64,000 bases of DNA from Manihot esculenta. Taxonomy: Eukaryota; Streptophyta; Magnoliopsida; Malpighiales; Euphorbiaceae. The position numbers and the translations under genes are program-made. The first letter of the stretch is position 1; each line of letters starts with the position of its first letter. The notes beneath the pieces were generated by a model that was not told where the DNA came from, ran no database searches, and was given only the letters and a program-made list of their open reading frames with translations. Location: the NCBI RefSeq assembly GCF_001659605.2, contig NC_035161.2:4110265-4174264 (forward strand). The letters are read 5' to 3'. Below are positions 1 to 11,833 of the stretch, one piece after another.

Positions 1-66
1 CGCAGCTGCCACAGTACCGTTACCATCTCCGGCGACCGGAGGCACATCCCGGCGATCACCAGACAT
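1..66 (-). CDS. N-terminal fragment of an unidentified protein
   Basis: Reading the minus strand from the ATG at 66 down to base 1 gives 22 uninterrupted codons, MSGDRRDVPPVAGDGNGTVA followed by AA, and the frame leaves the window open. The composition (Gly, Asp, Ala, Pro) suits a flexible N-terminus and shows no signal peptide or known domain. The start is supported by GC-rich coding-like sequence that stops at the ATG and by promoter-like DNA upstream with two telo-boxes. I do not recognise the protein. Most of the gene lies outside the window. Confidence 0.55.
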   Translation of the reverse strand, partial: MSGDRRDVPPVAGDGNGTVAAA

Positions 67-164
67 GATGAAGGTCACAGTATGTATGGGAAAGCAAAGG
101 CTATCTTAAAGCATTGGCAGTGAATGGAAATGGCTGAGGATGAAATGGGAATTTCGGGAGAGAA

Positions 165-258
165 TTAGGGTTTCTGCAGCGGAGCTGAGCTAAAGCTAAG
201 AGGTTCTTGCTGTGGAACGTGAAGTGAGGGGGTTTGTTGCCCGTTTCAGTTAGGGTTT
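165..258 (-). promoter_or_regulatory. Two telo-boxes upstream of the partial gene
   Basis: TTAGGGTTT, which is AAACCCTAA on the gene strand, occurs at 165-173 and again at 250-258, about 100 and 185 bases upstream of the ATG at 66. Telo-boxes are common in promoters or 5' UTRs of plant translation and cell-growth genes. Their presence supports a real transcription unit running left out of the window and hints at a growth-related gene, without identifying it. Confidence 0.45.
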
Positions 259-1189
259 GGCAAAATTTGGTAGTTTTTGCGCTGCTTTATAGAAGCATGA
301 CATTTGACACTCGTTTGTTTAGCGCGTGAATGTAACACTACTTATCAATTGGGTGTTGTCTAGGACCCCACGTTGAATATGGCCATTGTAATGGGGAGTA
401 TTTAAGGATGGCGTGTGAGTGTTCTAGGATTTTCTTATGGCTATACGGTACAAAACTATCTGCGTTATCTAGGCAACTGGATATTGAGCAATAAATGTAA
501 AGAAATTATTTTTCCTAATATTTTTAAAATCCACATTTACAGTCTTTTTTACCTTTTTCTTATTAATTAAACAGGTGAATTTTAAAGGAAAATTTAATTA
601 ATCTATTTTAATTTTTAGTTTGAAAAATAATTAATTAATCTTTAAGTTTTTATTTCGTCTACCTGTTAGTCTTTATGTGAAATTTAAATCAAGTTTTATA
701 TTCGTCAATGTATTTAAATGAATCAGCAACTATTATTATATTAAAAATTTTGGCTTACCAAAGACTGGTCGTTCTCTTTCCTCTCTCGTCTTTTCTTTTT
801 TTCTTGGAGAGCAGTTCCCTTGTCCTCTGTTATCCACAGTCTCTCCCTCCACCTTCCACGCAATGGAGGCTTCCTTCCATGCCGGAGAGTGAGTCTTTTC
901 CTCCCACCTCTAGGCAAAGTTTGATATATATTTTTGAGTAATTTTGGTGACAGATTCCATTGTTATTGGAGTTGATTTGTTTAGATCTATTTGCTAAGTA
1001 GTTTGGTTTTCTAGGTCTTGAGTCTTTCTTCTCGGTGTTTTTATTGTGCATGCAAGCTTCTAAACCTTTCCGGACTAAGCTTCAAAGAGAAATTTTCTTT
1101 CGCTACACGTCTTGGTGGACAAGATCCAGAAGGTTTTCGCTTTTGTTTATTGGTAGTCGTTTAGATTCACTTCGTCGAGCCACTTCCCT

Positions 1190-1551
1190 TTGCTTGCTAG
1201 TGCCTTGACCATCATCATTCCTAGTTCTCTCATCCTTTGGTACCCAAAGCTAATAATTTTGGATCCTCACTGCCAGCGAAGACCGCCGACAGTTGGTCGC
1301 TTTGGACTCTATTTGAAAAGCGTGAGGTTATATCTGTTGGTCCCTTTAGTCTTGGATAACGGCGACTGTTGAGATGTGATGCTTCTCCTGCCATGACCAG
1401 CTAGGTTAGATTTGGATGTGATTGGGCTTGTGTTAGACCTTCATATTTTAGTTAGGCCGGGGTTTTCTTTTAATTGGCTTTTTTATGTTCTTGTATTTGG
1501 ATTCTTAGGCCTATCTTTACCAATCAATCTTATTTTTGACAAAAAAAATAC
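1190..1551 (+). mobile_element. Possible 3' end of an L1-type LINE
   Basis: Moderately GC-rich sequence with no open frame ends in a T-rich stretch, a TTTTTGAC segment and an A-run at about 1541-1548. That is the usual look of plant L1 3' UTRs with a short poly(A) tail. No coding domain survives, so this is recognition by style only. Flanks 430-1190 and 1552-2960 are AT-rich with nothing else I can identify. Confidence 0.3.
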
Positions 1552-2970
1552 TATTATATTTACATAATAGTTCATAATTTTAGAAAATATAATGACTATA
1601 GTTATTTTTTTCAATAAATTTAACCTTTAAAATGACTAAAGGCATTAGAGAGTAAACAAAGAACAGATAATGGCTAACTACTCTATTTTTTAAAAATAGA
1701 TAATTAAGTTATTAATTTCATTAAAATAAATACTCTAAAAAGTAAGTCTTCAATTTTAAATTCCATTTATTTTTTCAAGGATTAAAACAAAAAAATAGAA
1801 ATGAAGGAGAATTTATGCCATTAATGTTCAGAGTTTAACATTCATGAAAAGGGAGGTTATCTGATTATGGAACTAATATTCAAAAATATAAATTTTTTTT
1901 TTTTTTTTAAATGGCGATCAAGATTAGGAGAGTAGAATTTGAAATCTCTCACATTTACTCTAATAAACTTTCTACCAGATTAAGTGTGTAAATTCAAAAA
2001 AAAAAGTTAAATAATAAAATTAATTGATTGTGAATTGCAACATAAATAAAAGTTTTACACAAAAACCATATGCTTGTGAGAACTTTGTGATTTTAAATTA
2101 ATATTTATTCTCTACTCCTTAAAAAAAATTTTAACAAAAGTTTCTCTTTTTTAAAAAAGAAAATTCAAAAATGATAAATATAAGTAAATATATTTTATAT
2201 CTTTTAATTTTTAAACTCATAATTTTAGTGATATTGCTCTGAATTTTTTCAGCGAATATTGGTTTGGTTAGATATGGATTTATAAAATAAGGGAACACTA
2301 GGTGGTTAGCTACGAATAATTACTCTACTATTTAAGTTAATAATAAATCTCAAATAGATATTCTGAAAAATGATTCAGATCAAATTTAGAGTGTCTTATT
2401 ATAGATTTTGAGTTGGTGGTGTCTTACTAAGATTAGGATTCCTTTCATTTTTCTCCATTGAAAACCATCTTGGTACTATCCCTTAGAGTTATGCTAGAAA
2501 TTTCCTTCTTATACCTCAAAAAAATTTCAATTGTGTAGGAATTAAACATTTTAACTGACTGGTTCTAACGTGATCCAAGTGGTTTACCTTGAGGTTAAAG
2601 GACCTTGTTTAAGGGGTCTTGATCTAAATAAATTGATTCTCAAATCTTTCAAGTTAGAATTCGGTATCCAAAGTCAAATCTCCCTATGTGGAATCTGGAC
2701 TTGAAGACTAAATTTTAAGTGTTCAGTCTTTTTTTGTGTTGATGTGGTCTATAAAAATCGAATTTCTTAATACAGATTAACCTTTAAAGTTGAATGAGTC
2801 TTGATTTGATTTCTGAAAATCAAAATTTAAAGAGTATTTGCATCATTAGTTTTTGAGTATAAATCTTTAAGTTCGATTTGAAAAAATTTAATATGGTTTG
2901 ATTAGATTTCATATAAAAAAATTGTTTAGTTTAACTCATTTAATAGTATAAACGAAGTATCATTCTGCAT

Positions 2971-3068
2971 TTCTATTTTTCTTTATAAGTGTTTACATAT
3001 ATACACAAGGCAACAGAATTTCTATTTTTCTTTATAAGAGTTTATATATATACACAAGGCAACGGAGT
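2971..3068. repeat. 49-bp tandem duplication
   Basis: Two consecutive copies of a 49-bp unit beginning TTCTATTTTTCTTTATAAG and ending near ACACAAGGCAAC differ at only a few positions. The sequence to about 3380 then contains looser echoes (GGCAAC followed by TTTATTRYYGAATC). This suggests an old degenerate tandem repeat just upstream of the larger array at 3660. Confidence 0.7.
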
Positions 3069-3659
3069 TTTCGGCTTTTACTACCGAATCCTTTTTAAAA
3101 GTAATAATAATAATAATTTTGTGAAGAAGGGCAACATGAATTCGGCATTTATTGTTGAATCTCCTCCCTCTTTTTTTATTAAAAAACAAAATGAATGCTT
3201 GCTTTCGTGAATATAGACAACTGGAGCTAGACATTTATTGCCAAATCCCTTCAGTAATTCAACATTTATTATCAATTTTTTTTTTTAAATAAATGCTTAA
3301 TAAAGGCATTGGGATCTGGCTTTTTATTGCTGAATCCCTTTTTATTTTTCTCTCTTTTGCGACTTCAAAGCCTTTATTTAAAGTTTGGATTGTTTGCATC
3401 GGGATTTTTTGACATGCAAAGGCTTAGGATTTCAAATTGTTTATTCCAAGATCGTGGTTCAGATTTCAAAATTAATTTTTGACATCACCATATTTGAAGA
3501 GAATTTTTAGATAATATAGCAAAAATTTGTAATAAGAGATTTTAGATTTTAGTCCTTCAAACCAATTTTAGTTTTAAGCATACATCTTTTTAAGCATTTG
3601 CATTGACGCTTTAATATTTTTTGGCTGTTCATTTCTTTGGACTTGTTCTCCTTGTCAAC

Positions 3660-4470
3660 GTATTATGCTTGAATTTCTCCTCTTAACAAACTTTGGATTT
3701 TAGCAACAGCTTGTCTTTTAACTTTTTCTCTTGGGATTCTAGCAAAGAATTGTCCTTAATTTTCGTTAAATGATCTTGTCGCCTTATGGGATTCTGACAA
3801 CAAAATGTCTTTAATTTTTTCCGTAACGATCTTGTCGTCTTATGGGATTCTTGGTGATAAATCACCAACTTATTCCCTTTGATGAACTTATTACCTTGTA
3901 GAATTCTTGATGATGAATTACCTTAATAGTTCTCTTTAACGAATTTATCGCTTTGTAGGATTCTTTATTATTAATAGCCTAAGTGGTTCTCTTTGACGAA
4001 CTTGTCATCTTGTGGGACTCTTAGCGATGAATCGCCTCAGTAGTTCTCTTTGATGAATTTATCGTTTTGTGAGATTCTTAGTGATGCATCGCTTTAGTGG
4101 TTCTCTTTGATGAACTTGTGTCTTATAGGATTCTTAGCAATAAGTTGCCTTAATGGTTTCCATTAGCGATAAGTTGCCTTAATGGTTTCCTTTTACGAAC
4201 TTATCACTTTATGGAATTCTTAGCGATGAGTCGCCTTAATAGTTATCATTGATAAATTTATCGCCCTATGGGATTCTTGGCGATGAATTACCTTATGGTT
4301 TCCTTTGATGAACTTATCATCTTGTAGGATTTTAGGGATGAGTCGCACTGGTAGTTCTTTTTAATGAACTTGTTGCCTTGTGAGATTTTGATGACGAATT
4401 ATTTTCGTGCTTTTCTTAACGAACTTATCACCTTATGAGATTTTTAATGGCGAATCTCATTAGTGCTTCA
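3660..4470. repeat. Minisatellite array, ~58-bp unit, ~14 degenerate copies
   Basis: A unit of about 57-58 bases recurs along this stretch. Each copy has a GAACTTATCGCCTTRTGGGA-like block, then TTCTTAGCGATGAAT, then CGCCTTAGTGGTTCTCTTTG. The GAACTT anchor moves back two to three bases per 60 bases, which fixes the period. One copy near 4140-4190 carries a small internal duplication. Copies are well diverged, so the array is old. It has no coding frame. Arrays like this are often found in UTRs of Ty3/gypsy elements; a gypsy gag relic in reverse orientation lies across the copia insertion at 8690-9540, so both may be remnants of one older element (inference). Confidence 0.7.
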
Positions 4471-4582
4471 GTCAATGCTTGAAGGATCATACTCAAGGCT
4501 TTAAATAAACAATAGTAATTAAGAGTTTGTGTACATACTATTGATAAAATATCCTTAAATAGAAAATATTTCAAGTGCTACG

Positions 4583-4769
4583 TGTTACAGGTTATATAGA
4601 AAATAAATATATTAATATAGAAAATAAATATTGATAGATGGATTAGTTACTTAATCTCAAGGATTGTATAATCATAGGCTTGATTTTCTTTCCTGTTTAG
4701 ATACCGTCTCTCATGTATAAATAAATTGTAATCTCTATTGTGAAAAACAACAAATATTATCCTTCTACA
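4583..4769 (+). repeat. Left LTR of the copia element
   Basis: It begins TGTTACAGG and ends CCTTCTACA, the TG...CA convention, and is 187 bases, the same as the right copy. The sequence CATGTATAAATAA near 4712-4724 could serve as its TATA box. The primer-binding site follows immediately. Confidence 0.93.
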
Positions 4770-4932
4770 TGGTATCAGAGTCATTCTCGTAGAGTTTTAA
4801 TTTTTTCTCTTTCGTCAAATTTTAAAATTTTTGGAGACTTAGGGTTCCTGTTCTTTTGTGTTACCCATCTAGGATAATATTTGTCTCTTATCGTCCACCT
4901 AGAGAGGATGCCGAAGTTGCCTTGCAACCCGC

Positions 4933-7900
4933 TTGTCAGATCTGTGGTTCCTTTGTCGTTTGAGTGTTGGGTGGAGGCGTTTAGTTGCCTTGCAACCCGC
5001 TTGTCAGATCTATGGTTTGTTTGCCATTTGGGTGTTGGGTTATCTTCCTTTAATTTGTTTGAAGGTAAAGGATTATAAAGTTTTGGTTGAAATGGTTTTT
5101 GACAGTAAGACCCATATTATCCCAACGTCTTCAGTAGCGGCTAAGACATATAAAACGTGTCTTATTTTCTCTTCATATAAATTGGTCATTGATTTTGGTG
5201 CCACATATTACATGACGGATAATCATCATATTTTTACTAGCTTTCGATATCATAGAGCACCTTCTCCTGTTATTATAGCTGATGGGTCAACCTATAATGT
5301 TGAAGATTATGGGACTGTTAAACCTACTCCTTCTATTACCATATCATCTGTGCTAAGTTTACCTAATCTTGCATTTAATTTAATCTTTGTGAGTAAACTT
5401 ACCGAAGACCTAAATTGTTGTGTTTCATTTTTTCGTGATCATTGTCTCATTCAAGATCTTGTGACGAAGCAGATTATTAGTAAAGGACATGTATCTGGGA
5501 GTCTCTACATTTTGGATGTATGGGTGCCACAGCCTGTTGCCCGCTCCAGTGTCGTATCTCCATTTGAAGCACATTGTCGGTTGGGATACCCTTCTTTATC
5601 GGTTTTGAAGAAGTTATGCCTTCAATTTCATGAGGTATCTTTACTGAAATGTGAGTCATGTCATTTTTCAAAACATCATCGAATCTTTTTAAGTCCTAGA
5701 GTCAATAAACGAGCTAAGTCTGCTTTTGAATTAGTTTATTCAGATGTTTGGAACTCATGTCCGATTGGATCTAATACTGAATTCAGATATTTTATCACTT
5801 TTGTGGATGATTACTCTAGAATGACTTTAATTTATTTTATGAAGTATCGTTCAGAAGTGTTTTCTCATTTTTCTGCCTTTTGCGCTGAAATCAAGGTTCA
5901 ATTTAATGTTTTTGTGAAAATTTTGCTGAGCGACAATGCTAAAGAATATATGTCAAAATCATTCCAAGCTTATATGATTCAATATGGTATTCTTCACCAA
6001 TCGTCATGTGTTGATACACCCACTCAAAATGGGGTAACTGAAAGGAAGAATCAATATTTTTTGAGACTGCTAGAACTCTATTGTTTCAAATGCAAGTTCC
6101 TAAACAATTTTGGGCTGATGTTGTCTTTACTGAGGAGGGCATGCTTTCTCATTAATCGCATGCCCTCCTTAGTACTAAACGGTAATACTCCTTATAATGT
6201 CCTATTTCCTAAGAAGCTATTATTTCCTCTCGAACCACGACTGTTAGGCAGTACTTGCTATGTTCGGGATGTCAGACCTCATGTAACTAAACTTGATCCT
6301 AAAGCTTTGAAGAGTGTTTTCTTAAGCTATTCTCGCCTTCAGAAGGGGTATCGGTGTTACTCTCCAGACCTCAATAAGTATCTGGTCTCAACATATGTAG
6401 TCTTTTCCGAGAAAGTTCCTTTTTATTCTGTTGCACAAATCTCTCCTGATCAAAAGGATGATGATGAGTGGCTCATCTATAGAATCATATCTGATGGCGG
6501 GACCTCTTCGAATATGCCTTCTGCTGCACAATCTGATGGTAACATTCCTCCTAATACTCAGCCTCCTATTAACCCGTCAGTTGTTCAAGTTTACTCTCGG
6601 AGGCCAGTACCTGATGATACATGTCCTGCACCAGAATCTTCTTTGCCAATAAATCCACCACCGAGTGACCTTGACCTCCCAATTAGTCTTCGTAAAGGTA
6701 AACGACAGTGTAAATCTATCTATTCTGTTGCTAATTTTCTGTCTTATGATCACCTGTCTCCTTCTTTTACCTCCTTAATTGTCTCTCTAGATTCCATTTC
6801 TTTGCCTAAGACAGTTAAAGAGGCCCTAGCTCATTCTGGATGGCGTGATACAATGTTTGAGGAGATTAAGGCTCTAGATGAAAATTATACTTGGAAACTA
6901 GTTGATTTACCCTGTGGCAAGAAGGCTGTGGACTGTAAATGGGTTTTTGCCGTCAAAGTCAATCCAGATGGCTCCATAGCGAGGCTTAAGGCCCGTCTTG
7001 TCGCCAAAGGTTATGCCCAAACCTATGGCGTTGACTATTCTGATACTTTTTCTCCTGTGGTAAAAAAGACCTCAGTCAGCTTGTTTAGCTCCCTAGCTGC
7101 TTCTCAACATTGGCCTTTACACCAATTAGATATCAAGAATGCATTTTTATATGGTGACCTTCAAGAGGAGGTGTATATGGAGCAACCACTAGGGTTTATT
7201 GCTCAGGGGGAGTATGGGAAAGTCTGCCATTTAAAGAAATCTTTGTATGGTTTGAAGTAGAGTCCCCGTGCATGGTTTGGAAAGTTCAATGAAGTTGTTT
7301 AAAAATTTGGGTTGAAAAAAGCAAGTGTGACCATTTAGTCTTCTATAGAAATTCAGATACTGGTATTATTCTCCTTGTTATATATGTTGATGATATTGTT
7401 ATTACAGGGAATGATAGTACAGGGATCTCTTCTCTCAAAAACTACTTGCATGCGAGTTTTCATACCAAAGACTTGGATTAGCTTAAGTATTTCTTAGGAG
7501 TCGAAGTCTTGAGAAGTAAAAAGGGAATTTCCTATTTCAAAGGAAGTATGTCATTGACTTACTTGTAGAAACTAGGAAGATGGGAGCTAAACCATGTAGC
7601 ACACTAGTGATTCCTAATATATGTCTTACAAAAGATGACGGAGACCCTTATGATAATCCAGAGAGGTACAGGAGATTGGTTGGAAAGCTGAACTACCTTA
7701 TGGTGATGACTCGGCCATATATTACTTTTGCAGTAAGTATTGTAAGACAGTTCATGTCTGCACCTACGGTGAAACATTGGGCCGCTCTAGAACAAATTCT
7801 ATGTTATCTAAAAGGGATTCCTGGACTCGGTATACTCTATAAAGATCATGTGCATACTGCACTTGAGTGTTTTTCTGATGCTGACTGGGCAGGATCAGAA

Positions 7901-8232
7901 GGTCGACCACAGGCTACTGTGTATTTGTTGGAGGAAGCCTAGTGTCTTGAAAAAGTAAGAAGCAAAATGTGGTATCCAGATCCAGTGCTGAGTCAAAATA
8001 TAGGGCCATGGCTCAATCGACTTGTGAGATTTTATGGATAAATCATCTACCGAAAGAAATTGGTATGGATGTTGCATCACCCGTGAAACTTTGGTATGAT
8101 AATCAGGCTGCTCTTCACATTGCTTTCAATCCAGTATACCATGAACGGACTAAGCATATTGAAGTTGACTGTCATTTCATCCGTGAGAAGATTCAAGAAA
8201 ATTTAATCTCCACTAGTTATGTGAAGACATGA
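4933..8232 (+). pseudogene. copia pol polyprotein, inactivated
   Basis: One frame is open from 4933 to 7257 (775 codons). Around residue 85 is a protease motif reading DFGAT, where the usual D-S-G is changed to D-F-G. The pre-integrase zinc region (H...CESCHFSKH) is at about 211-250, the integrase core with SDVW, SDNAKEY and QNGVTERKN at about 265-370, and the RT from about 629. The frame ends at a TAG at 7258-7260, just after the LKKSLYGLK motif. Beyond it, in broken frames, come the RT active site YVDDIV (about 7387) and RNase H pieces with ADWAG (about 7881), SRSSAESKY (about 7976) and YDNQAALHIA (about 8095). The stop, frameshifts and changed protease site make it non-functional. Confidence 0.92.
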
Positions 8233-8338
8233 GAGCAATTGGGTGATCTATTCACCAAAACTTTAAATGTGCCTCGAATAGAATATTTTTCTAACAAATT
8301 GGGCATGATAAATATTTATGATCCAACTTGAGGGGGAG

Positions 8339-8525
8339 TGTTACAGGTTATGTAGGAAGTAAATATGTTAACATAGAAAATAAATATTGATAGATGGGTT
8401 AGTTACTTAATCTCAGGTATTATATAATCATAGGCTTGATTTTCCTTCCTGTTTAGATATCATCTCTCATGTATAAATAAGTTGTAATCTCTATTGTGAA
8501 AAATAACAAATGTTATCCTTCTACA
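8339..8525 (+). repeat. Right LTR of the copia element
   Basis: It begins TGTTACAGG right after the polypurine tract and ends CCTTCTACA. It aligns to the left LTR over its full 187 bases without gaps, with about 15 substitutions by eye. Confidence 0.93.
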
Positions 8526-8689
8526 CTATGTTTTGTTTACCCTATCCCCTTATCTTTCTCAATTGAGATTCCTCTTTTTTTTAAGCTAAACTTTCTCCTC
8601 ATTCCTTTCAATTTTTAGGGACCGCCTCTCAGTACCTATCATAATATATTTTTTTTCCCTTTCTATTAATTGAAAATAATCTCTTATTG

Positions 8690-9540
8690 GGTTTTTAATT
8701 AAGAATTCTACGAATTTGGTATTCTGGCATCTCTTCTTTATTGCTTCACAAGTAATTTCAATATTTAGGTTGGCAACCTAAATGGCTTCGGCATTGAATT
8801 TGTCAATATATCTGCATAGAGACTCGTGTTCATCTTGCCTGACTTTCTACAAATCTGAAGACAGCTTCTTTAGAGGAATATAATTGATGAATCATTGTTT
8901 GAAATTTTGAGTCAACTGCTTGAAATCATGGATTAATGAGATGAGAGGTGTTGGTACCATTTTTTAGCCAATCCTGTTAAAGTGGAAGGGAAAACACGAC
9001 ATAAGATCATGTCATTGACATCTTGGAGTAACATTGTTATTTGAAAATTGGCCAGATGACTTCTAGGATCAGATTTTTCATCATACTTATCCAGATTTGG
9101 GAGATTGAATTTGGGTGGGAAGAGTTCAGCCATTATTTCGATTGAAAGAGGAGAAGCATCGCAATGCTAAAATCATCATCTTAGTACTCATTTTGTATAC
9201 TTTTGATTGCATCTAAAAGTTTGGCATTCAATTGAGCATGTCCTCTAGTAATGAGGAGAAGCCTAGGAGTTAGTCCTCTACTTTTTGCTAATATTTTTAG
9301 TGTGCTTTTCGCTTGCAATCTTCATGTTTCCCCTTAAATTCTGGCTTTCTTAAGGGTTTCCTGAACCATGGCACCTTCTGAGTTCAGCTTGCATTTATTT
9401 CAACTTTTCTTAGAGTTGCTCCTTGGTCAAGAAATAATCAAGAGGCATGTCTTCTTAGTTTTCTCTTTGATTAGTGAACTTCTTAGTGATGGTTGTTTGG
9501 TTATTGTTGGCTTGGTTTAAGTTGCTTGCAATCATGTCAA
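8690..9540 (-). pseudogene. Ty3/gypsy gag relic
   Basis: On the minus strand 8933-9133 encodes FPPKFNLPNLDKYDEKSDPR, then HLANFQITM and CRVFPSTLTGLAKKWYQHLS, the conserved plant retrotransposon gag region. Broken frames on both sides continue the domain: DFKQLTQNF and DEHESLxRYIDKFN follow toward 8760, and N-terminal gag sequence lies toward 9540. Stops interrupt it throughout. No LTR or pol for this copy is visible here. The next stretch, 9540-10060, is probably more of the same element, unassigned. Confidence 0.75.
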
Positions 9541-9959
9541 TAGGGTTAGATGCTATGGGAGAAGAAAAAATAGAACAACAATCACGAATTTATTTTCTCG
9601 TGAAATATCTTGAGAAAATTCTCTTAGACGGCGCCAATGATACTGCTCTAAACTTCTCTGTGGGTATAGGTCATTGGATATGGATCTACAAAATAAGAGA
9701 ATATCCGGTAGTTGGTTTGGCATGCATGTTGTTTTGCAAGTTTTCTCCATTGTCTTGGGCATCAATAACTTCAGATCTAGTTTTTTGTTTTAGGGATCGA
9801 GATTTGTGATTGAGGTAGAGCATCTTGAGGTCTTTAGCCACTTCTCCTCCCGCACAGCTGACCTTCAAGACGCAATAGAACGTGTGGAATATTCGTTGGC
9901 TCTCTCGTTGCAACACTGACAAGGGTTCTGACTTGGATTGCTACTCGGGTTAGACCTCC

Positions 9960-11833
9960 TTTATACAAAGTATGCCTTGATCTATGTTTGGTGGACGCTC
10001 CTTGCTCTTCAGTATGTTGTTAGTTCCGACTTCAAAAATGAGCGCTTCCCTTCCCCTGGTGATTTAGCTTGGACACTGTTGTTAGACTTTTGGATATGAT
10101 TGAAAGCAAATCTAATGTTGCATGTGTGTTTTCTGCTAATATAAATCTTCTAGAGAGGTTCTTGCTCTTCTCTCAGCCTTTCTAAAGGCTGATGAGATTA
10201 ATCCTTGGCCGGAGTTTAGTGGCAACAATGATGTTGCTTCCTTAATTGCTAAAGCTTTCTATTTGCATGGATTTGAGCTGGATTCAATTGCTTTGGGTCT
10301 TTATTTTCTCTTGCCTGTGACGCTAGAGTCATTTTAATGAAATGCTTCAATCTTCAGGGAAAAAAATAAAGCCCCAATTAAGATGTAGATGGCTTTTCTT
10401 AAAGGCAAAACTAGATAACATTAGTTTCAAAAATTACTTTTTAATCCTTTAAATATAGCATAAATAATAAATTTATCCTTTTATCCATCCGACGTCCCTC
10501 CCTAACATCCTTCTATAAAAAATATTAAATATACTGTTAGTGAAAAGAGAATTGACCAAATTACTATTTTTAAACATCACACTTTAATATCTAAAGTTCT
10601 TCCCTCAAAGAATCAAACCAATAAAATTTATTCACAAATCCCAGCAATAAATTAAAATTTTTAAATTTAATCTCCACAAACAAAAAAAAAAATAAATTCA
10701 AGATTTAAATTCCATAAATCCAGCACAAATCAAAATAGATAAATCTAAATTATCAAAAATTAAAAATCAAAATTCAACTGAATTTCTTCGCCGTTTGTCA
10801 CTACTCACTGTCACCTGTCGCTTGCATCACCCGGTCGTTACCAGCCGCTCGTATCTCTCCCTGTTCGTCATCACATGCAGCTTGCGTCGCTTGTCATCGC
10901 TAGTGACTCGCGCCGTTCACCATCGTGTGCTGTTGCTTGCCATTTCACATTGCTAGCCGTCGACCGCTGCTTGCTGTCACCCTCTGCTTGCTACTTCTTG
11001 TAGTTGTCCGCACCTCCATCCCCTTTGACCATACATGAATAATGAATATGATTCGAGAATTTGAAGAGGATGAAGTTAATTTAAAATTTCAGAAGGATGA
11101 AAGGGATTTAAAGATATTTTTGAAACTATATTTTCACTTTTTTTAATCAAATTTAAATCATAATTATTAGATGAAAAAATCCCTAATTTTAATGAAAAAT
11201 TAAATCGTTAAATGTTAAAAATAGAGTGATAAATTTGTTATTATACTCCACATGTAAAAATAAAAAAAGTAACTTTTCAAAAAAAAATTCATAAAAATTG
11301 TAGAAAGAGAAGGCTTGTATTTCCGAATTTCTATTTAAAACACTATTTCAAAAAAAATTATTAGAAAGTTTTTAATTTAATTTTAATTTAGTAGGCATAT
11401 TTTAATTATATGAATGTCAAGTTAATAAAAAAATTTTTTAATTTACTTTTTTTTTCATCATTTAAATATATATTTTTGAAAATAGCTTTATAAGATCCCA
11501 ACTACAAATTGCAACAGAATAAGAGTAAAAGGAGAAGAGTAATTAAAATGCCTTATATTTTAATTCAATCCAAACAATTCATGTTAATGAAAAATGCAAT
11601 TTCTCTACAGTTTTCTCTGCAAACTGAACTGAATGGAGCTAGTCTGTGTAATAGATTGGCATTGCAAAAGAGTAAGAATTGTTGGCTTCAAATTTCTAAC
11701 ACAAACAGTAAAAAACCAAATTACAAGCAAACAATAAAATTCAAGTTTTAAACAAGTTTAAGAATGGTTTGCATCAGAACCTCTTCCTCAGCATGAACAA
11801 CCAGAGAAGCTAACACAAACATGTTCTTCAGCA
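9960..11833. other. Intergenic, 3' of TyrRS
   Basis: No gene is supported here. 10158-10340 is a 60-codon plus-strand stretch without stops and without a start codon or recognisable family. 10425-11290 has loosely matching inverted ends (AAATTACTTTTT... against ...AAAAAGTAACTTTT) and could be an old TIR element. 10800-11020 is a CT/GC-rich patch with repeated CGCTTGC/TGCTTGC words. The remainder is AT-rich. Confidence 0.4.

Larger units (their letters stand above)
4583..8525 (+). mobile_element. Ty1/copia LTR retrotransposon, both LTRs present, gag missing
   Basis: The element has two 187-bp LTRs, a primer-binding site right after the left LTR (TGGTATCAGAG at 4770, initiator tRNA-Met type) and a polypurine tract (GAGGGGGAG) right before the right LTR. 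Flanking 5-mers are CTACG (4578-4582) and CTATG (8526-8530), a target duplication with one C-to-T change in a CpG. By eye the LTRs differ at about 15 of 187 positions, mostly transitions, so the insertion is moderately old. The pol order protease, integrase, RT, RNase H is the copia order. Only about 350 bases separate the primer site from the protease, so gag is essentially gone. Element arrangement and target duplication were read directly. Confidence 0.95.

Noticed and set aside
10425..11290. Possible TIR element with ~60-bp inverted ends
   Set aside because: The inverted match is patchy and AT-rich, and I could not find a clean target duplication; too weak to annotate as an element.
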